From assembly GCF_004217545.1 (NCBI RefSeq), contig NZ_SHKY01000001.1, positions 2,356,001-2,420,000 of the forward strand: a stretch of DNA of 64,000 nt, given 5' to 3'. The translations under genes and the position numbers were made by a program. Below the pieces are notes generated by a model. The model was not told the origin of the DNA and made no database searches. It saw only the letters and a program-made list of their open reading frames with translations. Positions 1 to 7,771 of the stretch are shown here, piece by piece. How positions within the stretch are numbered: the first letter of the stretch is position 1; every line of letters begins with the position of its first letter. This stretch comes from Krasilnikovia cinnamomea. GTDB taxonomy: Bacteria; Actinomycetota; Actinomycetes; Mycobacteriales; Micromonosporaceae.

Positions 1-1068
1 GCTCGGCCGGAACACCGGCTCGGCACCGGCGAGGATCTGGATCACCGGGCGGGCCAGCACCTCGAAGCCGATCAGCGCCGCGCCGGGCTCGCCGGGCAGG
101 CAGACCACGGGCACCTCCTCGCCGCCGACCGTGCCGAAGCCGAGCGCGGTGCCGGGGCACAGCGCCACGTCGGTGAACTCGACGGCGCCGCGGCCGGGGT
201 CGCGCCGCGCCAGCACCCGGCGCAGCATGTCGCCCGGGCCCGTGCCGGTGCCGCCGGTGGTGATGATCAGGTCGGCGCGCAGGGTCTGGTCCTCGAGCAG
301 CCCGCGCAGCCCTTCCGGGTCGTCGTCACAGATCCCGATGCGGTACGCCAGGGCCCCCGCCTCGACCGCGGCCGCGGTCAGCGCGTGCGAGTTGGCGTCG
401 ACCACCTGTCCGGGCTGGCTCGGGCGGCCCACGTCGACCAGTTCGTCGCCGGTCGCCACGACCACCACCCGCGGGCTGGGCCGGACCACCACGTGCCCGA
501 TGCCGGCCGCGGCGAAGACCGCCACCATCGGCGGGGTCACGTACGCGCCGCTGGGGGCGAGCAGGCGGCCCACGGGCAGCTCGTCGCCCGCCCGCCGGAC
601 CCCGGAGCCGCGCTTCGGGGCGTGCAGGATCTCGACGGTGGCCATGCCCTGGTCGGTCCAGTGCACGGGCACGACGACGTCCGCGCCGACCGGCAGGGGG
701 GCGCCGGCCGCCACCGAGAAACAGGTGCCGGGGGTCAGGCGTACGGGCCGCCAGCTCGCCGCACCCAGGTCGCCGACCACGTTGAGACGAACCGAGCGAG
801 GACCACCCTCGGACGCGGGGTGCGAGCCGATCCGCCCGGCGGCGGCAAGGTCCTCCCAGCGAGCCGCGTACCCGTCGATCGCCGCCTGGTCGAAGGCGGG
901 GTACGGGTGTGGTGCGTACACGTCGCCGGCGAGGACGTTGCCGTGCGCCTGGGTGAGGTCGAGGTCGAGCGGGGGCAGCGCCCGCAACCTGCGCAGCACC
1001 CTGCCCAGGTACTCGGCGAGCGGCATCAACTCGTTGGCGGCCGCCTCGGCATCGGCCGTCGCGGTCAT
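1..1068 (-). CDS. moeA: Molybdopterin molybdenumtransferase MoeA (3' end outside window)
   Basis: This is the N-terminal ~356 residues of MoeA, which inserts molybdate into adenylylated molybdopterin in the last step of molybdenum cofactor synthesis in the cytoplasm. On the minus strand the frame is open from an ATG at 1068 through base 1. The translation shows VVVVATGDELVDVG, then TTGGTGTGPGDML (the MoCF-binding signature) and CLPGEPGAALIGF, in the usual MoeA order. The ATG overlaps the stop of galU by four bases (ATGA), so the two are very likely translationally coupled. The C-terminal domain IV lies off the left edge. Family assignment is firm; which moeA paralog it is cannot be decided here. 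Confidence 0.93.
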   Translation of the reverse strand, partial: MTATADAEAAANELMPLAEYLGRVLRRLRALPPLDLDLTQAHGNVLAGDVYAPHPYPAFDQAAIDGYAARWEDLAAAGRIGSHPASEGGPRSVRLNVVGDLGAASWRPVRLTPGTCFSVAAGAPLPVGADVVVPVHWTDQGMATVEILHAPKRGSGVRRAGDELPVGRLLAPSGAYVTPPMVAVFAAAGIGHVVVRPSPRVVVVATGDELVDVGRPSQPGQVVDANSHALTAAAVEAGALAYRIGICDDDPEGLRGLLEDQTLRADLIITTGGTGTGPGDMLRRVLARRDPGRGAVEFTDVALCPGTALGFGTVGGEEVPVVCLPGEPGAALIGFEVLARPVIQILAGAEPVFRPS

Positions 1069-1979
1069 CCCTGCGCACCCCCGGCGACGAAGTCGGTGAG
1101 CCACTGCCGGAACTCGGGCCCCAGGTCGGGCCGCTTCACGGCGAGCTGCACGACGGCCTGCAGGTACCCCAGCGGCATGCCGGTGTCGTAGCGGTGGCCG
1201 CGGTAGACGATGCCGTGCACCGGCGTACCCTCGGCCAGCAGTGCGGCCATCGCATCGGTCAGCTGGATCTCGCCGCCGCTGCCGGGCTTGGTGTTCTGGA
1301 TCGCCTCGAAGATCGCCGCGGGCAGGATGTAGCGCCCCAGTACGGCGAGGTTGCTCGGGGCATGCGCCGGTGCGGGCTTCTCGACCAGCCCGGTGACCTC
1401 CACGATGTCCTCGCCGAACTCGCTGGGCCGCACCGAGGCGATGCCGTAGCGGGAGGTCTCCTCCGGCTTGACCTCCATGAAGGCCAGCACGATGCCGCCG
1501 GTGCGGGCCTGCAGGTCCAGCATTGCCGGCAGCAGCGGCTGCTCCTGCTCGACGAACTCGTCGCCGAGCAGCACCGCGAACGCGTTGTCCCCCACGTGCG
1601 AGGCCGCGGTGCCCACGGCGTGTCCGAGCCCGAGGGGCTCGCCCTGGCGGCAGGTGTAGATGTCGGCGAGTTCGCTGGTCCGGCGCACGGCGGCGAGCCG
1701 TTCGGCGTCGCCCTTCTCCTCCAGGCGCGCCTCGACGTCGGGGCGCCGGTCGAAGTGGTCGACCATCGATGTCTTGCCACGACCGGTCACCAGCAGCACG
1801 TCGGTGATGCCCGCGGCCGCCGCCTCCTCCACGATGTACTGCAGCACGGGACGGTCGACGACCGGGAGCAGTTCCTTCGGTACGGCCTTGGTCGCCGGCA
1901 GGAACCGGGTCGCCAGACCGGCTGCCGGAATGACGGCCTTCACCGCCCGGCGGCCGTTCTCGTGCGCGTTCGTGGTCAT
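1065..1979 (-). CDS. galU: UTP-glucose-1-phosphate uridylyltransferase GalU
   Basis: A 304-residue protein making UDP-glucose from UTP and glucose-1-phosphate, a precursor of cell-wall polysaccharide, trehalose and glycogen. The nucleotide-binding N terminus reads AVIPAAGLATRFLPATKAVP followed by KELLPVVDRPVLQYIVEEA, diagnostic for GalU, and length is typical. The stop overlaps the moeA start by four bases. The gene starts 51 bases downstream of the end of the GGDEF gene on the same strand, so the three may be co-transcribed. The galU-moeA pairing is also seen in mycobacteria (Rv0993-Rv0994, known from that genome). Confidence 0.96.
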   Translation of the reverse strand: MTTNAHENGRRAVKAVIPAAGLATRFLPATKAVPKELLPVVDRPVLQYIVEEAAAAGITDVLLVTGRGKTSMVDHFDRRPDVEARLEEKGDAERLAAVRRTSELADIYTCRQGEPLGLGHAVGTAASHVGDNAFAVLLGDEFVEQEQPLLPAMLDLQARTGGIVLAFMEVKPEETSRYGIASVRPSEFGEDIVEVTGLVEKPAPAHAPSNLAVLGRYILPAAIFEAIQNTKPGSGGEIQLTDAMAALLAEGTPVHGIVYRGHRYDTGMPLGYLQAVVQLAVKRPDLGPEFRQWLTDFVAGGAQG

Positions 1980-2030
1980 CTCTTCAGTCCCCCCACACTT
2001 CGCTTGGATAGTGCCCGGACATTGGCGAGA

Positions 2031-4121
2031 CTATCGGCCACGGTTCTGCCGCGGCGTCTGCGGGCCACCCGGGCGGGTGGTGGCGCGATCATCCGCGCAG
2101 CGTGGCCGGCCTGGGGAAACCCCGGGCGCGGCCATCCGGTACCGGTCGCGCCCGGCGTTCTTGGCCGCGTACAGGGCGTCGTCGGCGGCGTCGAGCACCT
2201 CCTGCGCGGTCCCGCCGTGGTCGGGATAGACCGCGATGCCGATCGAGACGCTGACCGGGATGCGGTCCACCGGGTCCTCGTCGGCGGCGTCGGCGCGGCG
2301 CCGGTCTATCGGTACGGGGATGTCGCGGATCGCCGCGCCGAGACGTTCGGCGACGGTGGCCGCGCCGAACCCGTCGGTCTCCGGCAGCAGCACGACGAAC
2401 TCCTCCCCGCCCTGCCGGAAAGCCACGTCGACCTCGCGCAGCCCGAGCCGGATGCGCCGGGCGAACTCCCCCAGCACCGTATCCCCCGCGGCATGCCCGT
2501 ACGTGTCGTTGACGTTCTTGAAGTGATCCAGGTCGAGGACCAGTATGGCCAGCATGCGCCCGAACCGGCTGGCCCGCTCCACCTCGCGGCGCAGCGACTC
2601 ACGCAGGTACCGGTAGTTCCACAGCCCGGTCAGCGGGTCGGTGAGGGAGAGCCGCTGCGCCTCCTCGTGCACGCGTACGTTGTGCACCGCGACCCCGGCC
2701 TGCCCCGCGAACGTCCGCAGCGTCATCAGGTCGGCGTCGTCGAACTCGTCCATGCCGAGCCGGTCATAGAGGGCGAGCACCCCCAGCACGACCGGCGCGG
2801 CCGAGCCGGTGGCCTCGCCTGGCACCAGGGGATCCCCGACGGTCGGCGGCGCGCAGATGGGCACCGCGACGTACGTGCGGCACGGGGGTTCCCCACCCGG
2901 GTGCGATCCACGCTGGGCCACGCCCGTGGCGGCCACGGTGCCGAGCACTCCCTCGCCGAGCGGCACCCGCAGGCCGGGCAGTTCGGTCTCCGGGACGTCC
3001 CAGCGTCCGCTCAGGCCCTCGGCGCAGCGCGCCACCAGAACGTGATCGGCCGGGTCGATGAGCAGCACGACGCCGCCCCGGGCCCCGGTCGCGGACAGCG
3101 CGGTCTGCAGGATGACCCGCAGGATCCGGTGCACGTCGTGGGTGCTGGACAGGGTGTCGCCGAGGATCGCCAGGTGCCCGCGCAGCTGGTCGCGGCTGGC
3201 GGTCAGTGCCTGCACGTAGGTCCGCAGCTCGCGGGTCATCCGGTTGAACGTGCTGGCCAGCCGACCGAGTTCGTCGTGGCGTAGCACCGGGACGCGGGTG
3301 TCCAGTTCGCCGTCCGCGACCCGGCCGGCGGCCCACACCAGGTCGGCCAGCGGCCGGGTGGTGGAGCGGGCCAGCCACCGCGCCACCAGGACCGCGACGG
3401 CGGCCACGGCGAGGTCGGCGCCGATGAGCAGGGCGTACAGGCCGGTCGGGCCGCCGCCGGGCACGGAGACGGCCAGGGGCAGCGGCTGGCCGGGGGCGAG
3501 GGCGATCCGGCGTACGAACCGGTCGCCGTCGGTGGTGCGCCGGACCTGGCCGTCTCCGTGCCCGGCGGAGGGCAGCCCGGCGGCGAGCGCGGCGACGTGC
3601 GACCGGGCGTACGGGGGCTCGGTGCTTTCCGTGGGTGCGGCCCCGGCGCCGTCGCCGGAGAGCAGGGTGACCTCGGCGCCGCTGGAGGCGGCGAGCCGGT
3701 CCACGAACGCCGCGTCGAGCACCTGCCCGGCGGCGACCGTGACGCCGGGCGCCTGGGCTCGGGCGGCGATGGCGGCCACCCCGACGTCGGCGGGGTCGGC
3801 GCAGTCCCGCCAGTGCGCGGGTGGAGCGCTTCCGGTCCGGCCGATGGTGATCTCGGCGGCCAGGCCACGGGCGATGAGCTGGTCCGCCGCCAGCCGCCGG
3901 TCAGCCGTCGGCAGCACGGCGACCGCGTCGGCGACCGCCTGCAGTTGGCGGCACACGGCGCCGATCGCGGTGCGCACCGTGGTGGCGGCATGATCGAGCC
4001 GTTCGACGGCGCGATCGCGGCGCACGGTGGCCACGGTCATGCCGACGAACACCGAGCCCAGCAGAACCGGGCCGAGCACCACCACCAGGAAGGCGGTCGT
4101 GAGCCGCCCACGTAGCGTCAC
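2031..4121 (-). CDS. Membrane-bound diguanylate cyclase with HAMP, GAF and GGDEF domains
   Basis: A 696-residue sensor that should synthesise cyclic di-GMP from two GTP. Order: TM1 (about residues 7-30), an extracytoplasmic sensor (about 35-215), TM2 (about 225-248), HAMP (about 249-300, with HDELGRLASTFNRM), GAF (about 325-485) and GGDEF (about 490-665). The active loop is intact (RQGGEEF, residues 569-575), and the inhibitory I-site REVD sits exactly five residues upstream, so product feedback is expected. The GTG at 4121 is chosen because AGGAGG lies four bases upstream; an open frame continues further but is not coding-like. No EAL domain is present. The ligand of the sensor domain is unknown. 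It separates galU from the folate gene, unlike the mycobacterial order. Confidence 0.93.
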   Translation of the reverse strand: MTLRGRLTTAFLVVVLGPVLLGSVFVGMTVATVRRDRAVERLDHAATTVRTAIGAVCRQLQAVADAVAVLPTADRRLAADQLIARGLAAEITIGRTGSAPPAHWRDCADPADVGVAAIAARAQAPGVTVAAGQVLDAAFVDRLAASSGAEVTLLSGDGAGAAPTESTEPPYARSHVAALAAGLPSAGHGDGQVRRTTDGDRFVRRIALAPGQPLPLAVSVPGGGPTGLYALLIGADLAVAAVAVLVARWLARSTTRPLADLVWAAGRVADGELDTRVPVLRHDELGRLASTFNRMTRELRTYVQALTASRDQLRGHLAILGDTLSSTHDVHRILRVILQTALSATGARGGVVLLIDPADHVLVARCAEGLSGRWDVPETELPGLRVPLGEGVLGTVAATGVAQRGSHPGGEPPCRTYVAVPICAPPTVGDPLVPGEATGSAAPVVLGVLALYDRLGMDEFDDADLMTLRTFAGQAGVAVHNVRVHEEAQRLSLTDPLTGLWNYRYLRESLRREVERASRFGRMLAILVLDLDHFKNVNDTYGHAAGDTVLGEFARRIRLGLREVDVAFRQGGEEFVVLLPETDGFGAATVAERLGAAIRDIPVPIDRRRADAADEDPVDRIPVSVSIGIAVYPDHGGTAQEVLDAADDALYAAKNAGRDRYRMAAPGVSPGRPRCADDRATTRPGGPQTPRQNRGR

Positions 4122-4199
4122 ACGTCCTCCTGGAGGTGGCCCTGTTCGAGCGATGCTGACATAGTGTGCACCGTTTGCCCGTTTCGAGGAGGTGGTTGA

Positions 4200-4886
4200 A
4201 TGCCTGATTTCGCCCTTGGAGCGGAAAGATCTCGGTCTCAGAAGCTTGCGCTGCGTAGAAAGCTGCTGCAGGCCCGCGGATCGCTGACCACGGAGGCCCG
4301 CGAACGGGCCGCGGCGGCGCTCCAGGCGGAACTGCTTTCCCTGGTACGGCGGCTGCCGGTGCCTGGGCGGCCGCCGGTCGATGCAGAACCCGCTTCGGCA
4401 CGGCGACGGCCGCCGGTGACCATCAGCGCGTATGTGCCGATCGGGGCCGAGCCCGGCGGCCCCGACCTGCCGGAGGCACTGGCCCGGGCGCTGCAGCCGG
4501 ACGCCGAGCTGCTGCTCCCGGTCCTCCTGGAGGACGGCGACCTGGACTGGGCCCGGTACACCGGGCCGGACTCGCTGCGCCCGGGGCCGCGCGGGCTGCG
4601 GGAGCCGACCGGTCCGCGGCAGGGCGTGACCGCGATCACGGCCGCCGATCTGGTCGTCGTCCCCGCCCTCGCGGTCGACCGGGCGGGACGGCGGCTCGGT
4701 CGCGGTGGCGGCTCGTACGACCGCGCGCTCGCCCGCGTGACGCCCGCGACCTTGACCGTGGCACTGCTGCACGACGGCGAGCTGATGGCGGAGGTACCGG
4801 CCGAGGCGCACGATCGACGGGTGCGCGCGGCCATCAGTCCCGGCAGGGGCCTGACCCTCATGGCGGGCGAGGAGTGGACGAAATAA
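4200..4886 (+). CDS. 5-formyltetrahydrofolate cyclo-ligase
   Basis: A 228-residue enzyme converting 5-formyl-THF to 5,10-methenyl-THF with ATP, recycling a folate storage form. The family hallmarks are an N-terminal basic helix (QKLALRRKLLQAR), a central PEALARALQPDAELLLPVLL segment and the C-terminal nucleotide-binding loop RLGRGGGSYDRAL. An AGGAGG-type ribosome site (GAGGAGGTGGTTGA) precedes the ATG. It is divergent from the GGDEF gene with only 78 bases between the starts, so both promoters lie in 4122-4199. The next gene (FmdB type) follows after 82 bases and may be co-transcribed, as in mycobacteria. Confidence 0.92.
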   Translation: MPDFALGAERSRSQKLALRRKLLQARGSLTTEARERAAAALQAELLSLVRRLPVPGRPPVDAEPASARRRPPVTISAYVPIGAEPGGPDLPEALARALQPDAELLLPVLLEDGDLDWARYTGPDSLRPGPRGLREPTGPRQGVTAITAADLVVVPALAVDRAGRRLGRGGGSYDRALARVTPATLTVALLHDGELMAEVPAEAHDRRVRAAISPGRGLTLMAGEEWTK

Positions 4887-4968
4887 GCTCCGATGGCGCA
4901 GCATTGGCACTCGGTGACGGCGAGTGCCAGCGCCGAGTGAGTTTGGCTGTCGAGAACGCGGAGGATCC

Positions 4969-5328
4969 GTGCCCACGTACCAGTACGCCTGCACCGAGTG
5001 TGGCGAGCAGCTCGAGGCGGTGCAGTCCTTCTCCGACCCGGCGCTGACCGAGTGCCCGGCGTGCCAGGGCCGCCTGCGCAAGGTCTTCAACTCCGTCGGA
5101 ATCGTCTTCAAGGGGTCGGGCTTCTACCGCAACGACTCCCGCTCCGGCAACGGTGGATCCGGGAAGCCGACCACCTCCTCCGAGCCGAAGCCGGAGGCCG
5201 CGAAGTCGGACACGTCGAAGTCCGACGCCGCGAAGCCCAGCAGCGATTCGAGCACGTCCTCGAAGACGTCCGCCTCGTCGGCAAGCTCGTCCTCCAGCAC
5301 CAGCGCACCGGCCGCCGCCTCCGCCTGA
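4969..5328 (+). CDS. FmdB-family zinc-ribbon protein with disordered Ser/Lys tail (Rv0991c-like)
   Basis: A 119-residue protein: residues 1-50 form the FmdB zinc ribbon (two Cys pairs, CTECG and CPACQ, in PTYQYACTECGEQL and ALTECPACQGRLRKVF), followed by the GIVFKGSGFYRNDS signature. Residues 60-119 are a low-complexity Ser/Ala/Lys/Glu tail. The GTG at 4969 follows GCGGAGGA and gives the canonical PTYQYAC start; an upstream in-frame ATG would add 15 atypical residues. The mycobacterial protein in the same neighbourhood (Rv0991c, described as the redox-regulated chaperone Ruc) has the same architecture, so a cysteine-based redox-responsive chaperone role is a reasonable inference, not shown here. 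Confidence 0.85.
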   Translation: MPTYQYACTECGEQLEAVQSFSDPALTECPACQGRLRKVFNSVGIVFKGSGFYRNDSRSGNGGSGKPTTSSEPKPEAAKSDTSKSDAAKPSSDSSTSSKTSASSASSSSSTSAPAAASA

Positions 5329-5404
5329 GTCGAGCGGCACGGCCGCCACCACATCCCGGTCACCCATGTCTCCACCTAAGCGGCCGGACGGCACCACCCG
5401 CCCG

Positions 5405-5430
5405 TTATCCACATCGCCGCGTTGTCCACA
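5405..5430 (+). other. Pair of direct-repeat DnaA boxes
   Basis: TTATCCACA at 5405-5413 matches the general DnaA-box consensus exactly, and TTGTCCACA at 5422-5430 matches the GC-rich actinobacterial version exactly. They share orientation and start 17 bases apart, in the gap between the FmdB-type and CpaB-like genes. No dnaA/dnaN genes or box cluster is present, so this is not oriC. It may titrate DnaA or regulate a neighbour (inference). Confidence 0.5.
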
Positions 5431-5525
5431 GGCCGCCCGCCGGGTGGCCGGTGCACTCCGTAACGTCGGCCATGCCGGCGCGCATCGCGACGGAGGAGGC
5501 AGGGCACCGGCGGCGGGGAGGCGCG

Positions 5526-6110
5526 ATGGCAGGCACGGGGCGTGGGGGCGACGTACGGCCGCTGGGGCCGTTCCGGCGCGGCCGGGAGGCAGCGGAGCCG
5601 CGACTCGATCCGGCGCGCTGGCGGCGGCCGGGCCGCGGCACCTTGATGAGGCTGGCCGCGATGGCCGCGCTGCTGATCACGGCAGCGCTGATGAGCTGGT
5701 CCGGCCCAACAACCAGGTGCCCGCCGGAGTCGTCACCGGCGCGCGACACCGGCGGAGGCGCGTCCACCCCGGGTGGCCCCGCAACCACGGCCACGCCGCG
5801 TGCCTCGGCTCGCGGGCGGCCAAGCCTGCCCCACGGGACGGTCGGCCTGCCCGTGCGCCTGGCCGAGCCCGCCGCCCTGGCGCTGGTGCATTCGGGCGAC
5901 CGGGTCGACCTGTTCCGGGTGCACGGCACGGGCCAGCCGGACGAGGACAGGCCTACCGTGGCGCGGGGCGCGCTCGTGCTGGACGTGACCGCTCCTGACG
6001 ATCCAGTTGGGGGCGGCCTCCTGCTCGCGCTCACCCCGGCGGAGGCAGATCGCGCCGTGGCGACACCGGCCGGGGCGGGCTACGCCGTGGTGATCCGCCC
6101 CGTCCCGTGA
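5526..6110 (+). CDS. CpaB/RcpC-like single-pass membrane protein
   Basis: About 194 residues: a basic cytoplasmic N terminus, one transmembrane helix (about residues 41-58, MRLAAMAALLITAALMSW), a Pro/Thr-rich linker, then a domain resembling the RcpC/CpaB region of Flp pilus assembly proteins (VGLPVRLAEPAALALVHSGD with RVDLFRV, later ALVLDV and LLLALTPAEADR). CpaB normally assists outer Flp/Tad pilus assembly; actinobacteria carry short CpaB-like proteins whose role is unclear. GGGAGG stands a few bases before the chosen ATG. No other pilus genes are nearby, so the link to pili is by family only. Confidence 0.7.
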   Translation: MAGTGRGGDVRPLGPFRRGREAAEPRLDPARWRRPGRGTLMRLAAMAALLITAALMSWSGPTTRCPPESSPARDTGGGASTPGGPATTATPRASARGRPSLPHGTVGLPVRLAEPAALALVHSGDRVDLFRVHGTGQPDEDRPTVARGALVLDVTAPDDPVGGGLLLALTPAEADRAVATPAGAGYAVVIRPVP

Positions 6111-6140
6111 CGGCGGTCCGAATCCAGCCAGGCCAGCGCC

Positions 6141-6235
6141 ACGGCCGCCGAGACCACCAAGACCGCCACAGCCGCCGAGACCGCCACAGCCGCCACGGCC
6201 CCAACACCGGCGAGACCGGCGAGACCGGCGAGAGG
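6141..6235. repeat. Short GC-rich direct repeats after the CpaB-like gene
   Basis: The segment after the CpaB-like stop is built of short reiterations: a GCCGCCGAGACC-type motif appears twice around 6144-6185, and a 9-base GAGACCGGC unit is repeated in tandem around 6210-6232. No coding frame fits. The arrangement suggests slippage-generated sequence between two convergent genes. Confidence 0.5.
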
Positions 6236-6286
6236 ATCGTTGCCCGGCATTTCGTCACCCGTGTGGGGCCGGCCTGACGGCGGCGC

Positions 6287-6466
6287 TCAGTCCCAGTGCG
6301 GCGGGCGGTCCTCCAGCAGGCGGGCGTCGTTCGTGTCCTCGCGGTCGCCCCAGCCGCGCTCCGTGTCATCGCGGGTCTGCTCCGGCAGCAGCGGCGCCTC
6401 CTCGGACTCGAAGTCCACGGTGCGCTCACCGTCGGAGTCGTGTTCGGGCTGTTCCAGGATGTCCAC
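6287..6466 (-). CDS. Conserved small acidic protein (59 aa)
   Basis: A 59-residue, strongly acidic protein reading from a GTG at 6466 (start VDILEQPEHDSDGERTVDFE) to a C terminus of RLLEDRPPHWD. Short actinobacterial proteins with an acidic body and an RPPHW(D/E) end are a recognisable conserved group of unknown function. There is no signal peptide or membrane segment. No good ribosome site precedes the GTG, so the start is uncertain. It is convergent with the CpaB-like gene and divergent from the next small membrane gene. Confidence 0.6.
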   Translation of the reverse strand: MDILEQPEHDSDGERTVDFESEEAPLLPEQTRDDTERGWGDREDTNDARLLEDRPPHWD

Positions 6467-6528
6467 GATTACGAGGGTAAGCCGCGCCCCCGCAATCCTC
6501 GTTCGCCGGGGATGTAGCGTCGGTGAAC

Positions 6529-6855
6529 GTGAGCGCCCCGACCGGTAACGAGGACGACGCCTACTGGCGGCGCCCGGCGCAGGATTCCGAGCCGGCCCAC
6601 CCGGATCCGGCGGCGCCGGGGCCGCAACCGGCCGCCCCGTATCCCGGCCCGCCCCGTATGGACCCGCCGCCCTCGTACTGGCGCCCACCGACCGTCGCCC
6701 AGCCGCCCCCGCCGCGGGCCATGCCCGCGCAGGACATGGACGCCCTTGATGAGGAGGAAGGCTCGGCGCGGACGGTGACCTACGGCGTCGGGCTGGTGGC
6801 GGGCGCGATCGGGCTCATCCTGATGTGCCTGCTCTGCGCGCGCGCACTCGTCTGA
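6529..6855 (+). CDS. Small tail-anchored membrane protein, Pro-rich (hypothetical)
   Basis: About 108 residues: a proline-rich hydrophilic region (residues 1-80), then one hydrophobic helix at the C terminus (TYGVGLVAGAIGLILMCLLC). It looks like a tail-anchored protein with a cytoplasmic disordered domain. The GTG at 6529 is preferred because a -10-like TAGCGT (6515-6520) lies eight bases upstream, as expected for a leaderless message; a GTG at 6523 is the alternative. I do not recognise a family, and the sequence gives no functional clue beyond topology. Confidence 0.6.
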   Translation: MSAPTGNEDDAYWRRPAQDSEPAHPDPAAPGPQPAAPYPGPPRMDPPPSYWRPPTVAQPPPPRAMPAQDMDALDEEEGSARTVTYGVGLVAGAIGLILMCLLCARALV

Positions 6856-6857
6856 GC

Positions 6858-6901
6858 GCTCCCGTCCCGGCCGGCACCCCACATGCCGGCCGGGACGGAG
6901 C
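6858..6901. terminator. Bidirectional hairpin terminator
   Basis: A long inverted repeat with arms GTCCCGGCCGGCA and TGCCGGCCGGGAC (13 bp, 7-base loop) is extended by GCTCC/GGAGC across a one-base bulge. It sits exactly between convergent stops at 6855 and 6905, so it should end transcription from both sides. Confidence 0.75.
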
Positions 6902-6904
6902 TGA

Positions 6905-7384
6905 TCAGGACCCCGAGCCCCACACGGCGTGGGCGCCCGAGTCGCCGGTCCGGAAGACGTAGTAGCCGGCCACCGCGGCCAACGCCACCACCACGATCGC
7001 CAGAACCACCTCGGCGGGGCGCGGCAGCCCCCGGCCGGAACGGCCGAGCGTGAAGAAGACCATCACGAGCGTGGCCACCCCGAGTGCCACCGAGAACCAC
7101 AACGTCAGACGGCCGAAGTTCATGTGATCGTCCAGAATGCCCAGGATGGGTCCCCGCATGCCCTGCTGGACCAGCCGGTCGTACAGTTGCTCGCCCGACT
7201 CGACCGCCACCCACACGGTGACCGGGGCGGCGATCGCCAGCAGAGCGGCCGCCCAGCCGACGCGCGGCCGCCAGCGCGGCACGACCGCATAGACCACGGA
7301 AACCAGGGCCAGCAACGGCACGAACACCACGGCGGCGTGCAGCACCAGGGCATGCACTGGCAGACCGTTCACCTGATCGAACAC
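6905..7384 (-). CDS. DUF2231 family four-helix membrane protein
   Basis: A 159-residue integral membrane protein of the DUF2231 family, function unknown. It opens with FDQVNGLPVHALVLHAAVVF, the conserved N-terminal motif with two His residues at the start of the first helix, and has four hydrophobic stretches (about residues 10-30, 40-58, 82-102, 115-135). The GTG at 7384 is chosen because AAGGAG lies six bases upstream and the product then begins at the conserved FDQ motif; an ATG at 7402 would add six residues. The conserved His pair hints at cofactor or metal binding in the membrane, which is inference. Confidence 0.8.
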   Translation of the reverse strand: MFDQVNGLPVHALVLHAAVVFVPLLALVSVVYAVVPRWRPRVGWAAALLAIAAPVTVWVAVESGEQLYDRLVQQGMRGPILGILDDHMNFGRLTLWFSVALGVATLVMVFFTLGRSGRGLPRPAEVVLAIVVVALAAVAGYYVFRTGDSGAHAVWGSGS

Positions 7385-7559
7385 GGCCAACTCCTTGATC
7401 ATCGGACCCCGCGGCCAGCCTAGGGGCTTCGGACACCGCGAACGCACCTATCTGCGCCTACGCGCCCGGACCGGATCCGGTTCACCCCAGCACGCGACAT
7501 CTGAATCCGCGCCATGCGCCATCGGCTTGTCGGCCAGCGCGGGCACGGCAGTGCCGACC

Positions 7560-7680
7560 GGACTGGCGGGTCGGCCAGCTCGGGCCGACCGGACTGGCGG
7601 GTCGGCCAGCTCGGGCCGACCGGACTGGCGGGTCGGCCAGCTCGGGCCGACCGGATTGGCGGGTCGGCCAGCGCTGGCAC
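7560..7680. repeat. 31-bp tandem repeat of hairpin-forming units, about four copies
   Basis: Units start at 7560, 7591, 7622 and 7653, an exact 31-base period, with only one base differing in the fourth unit before it degenerates; a diverged copy precedes at about 7525-7559. Each unit holds the inverted arms GGTCGGCC and GGCCGACC around a six-base loop, so the array can form a row of identical hairpins. The 387-base gap 7385-7771 between divergent genes contains this array and otherwise no feature I can support. Confidence 0.85.
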
Positions 7681-7771
7681 GCAATGGCCGACCGGTGCGC
7701 TGGGGGGTGGCGACGGCGGCCGGCTGAACGGGTTCAACTTCCACCCCGTCGCGCATGGCAGGCTATACGGC

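Noticed and set aside
1194..3284. Long rightward open frame opposite galU and the GGDEF gene
   Set aside because: Its translation has no recognisable domain and shadows two well-supported genes; such frames are expected at this GC content.
4122..5111. N-terminal extension of the GGDEF protein upstream of 4121
   Set aside because: It would run antisense to the 5-formyl-THF cyclo-ligase; a ribosome site directly precedes the GTG at 4121.
5405..5430. Possible replication origin from the DnaA boxes
   Set aside because: Only two boxes, no AT-rich unwinding region and no dnaA/dnaN nearby.
7525..7680. Possible CRISPR array in the 31-bp repeats
   Set aside because: Units abut directly with no unique spacers, and there are no cas genes.
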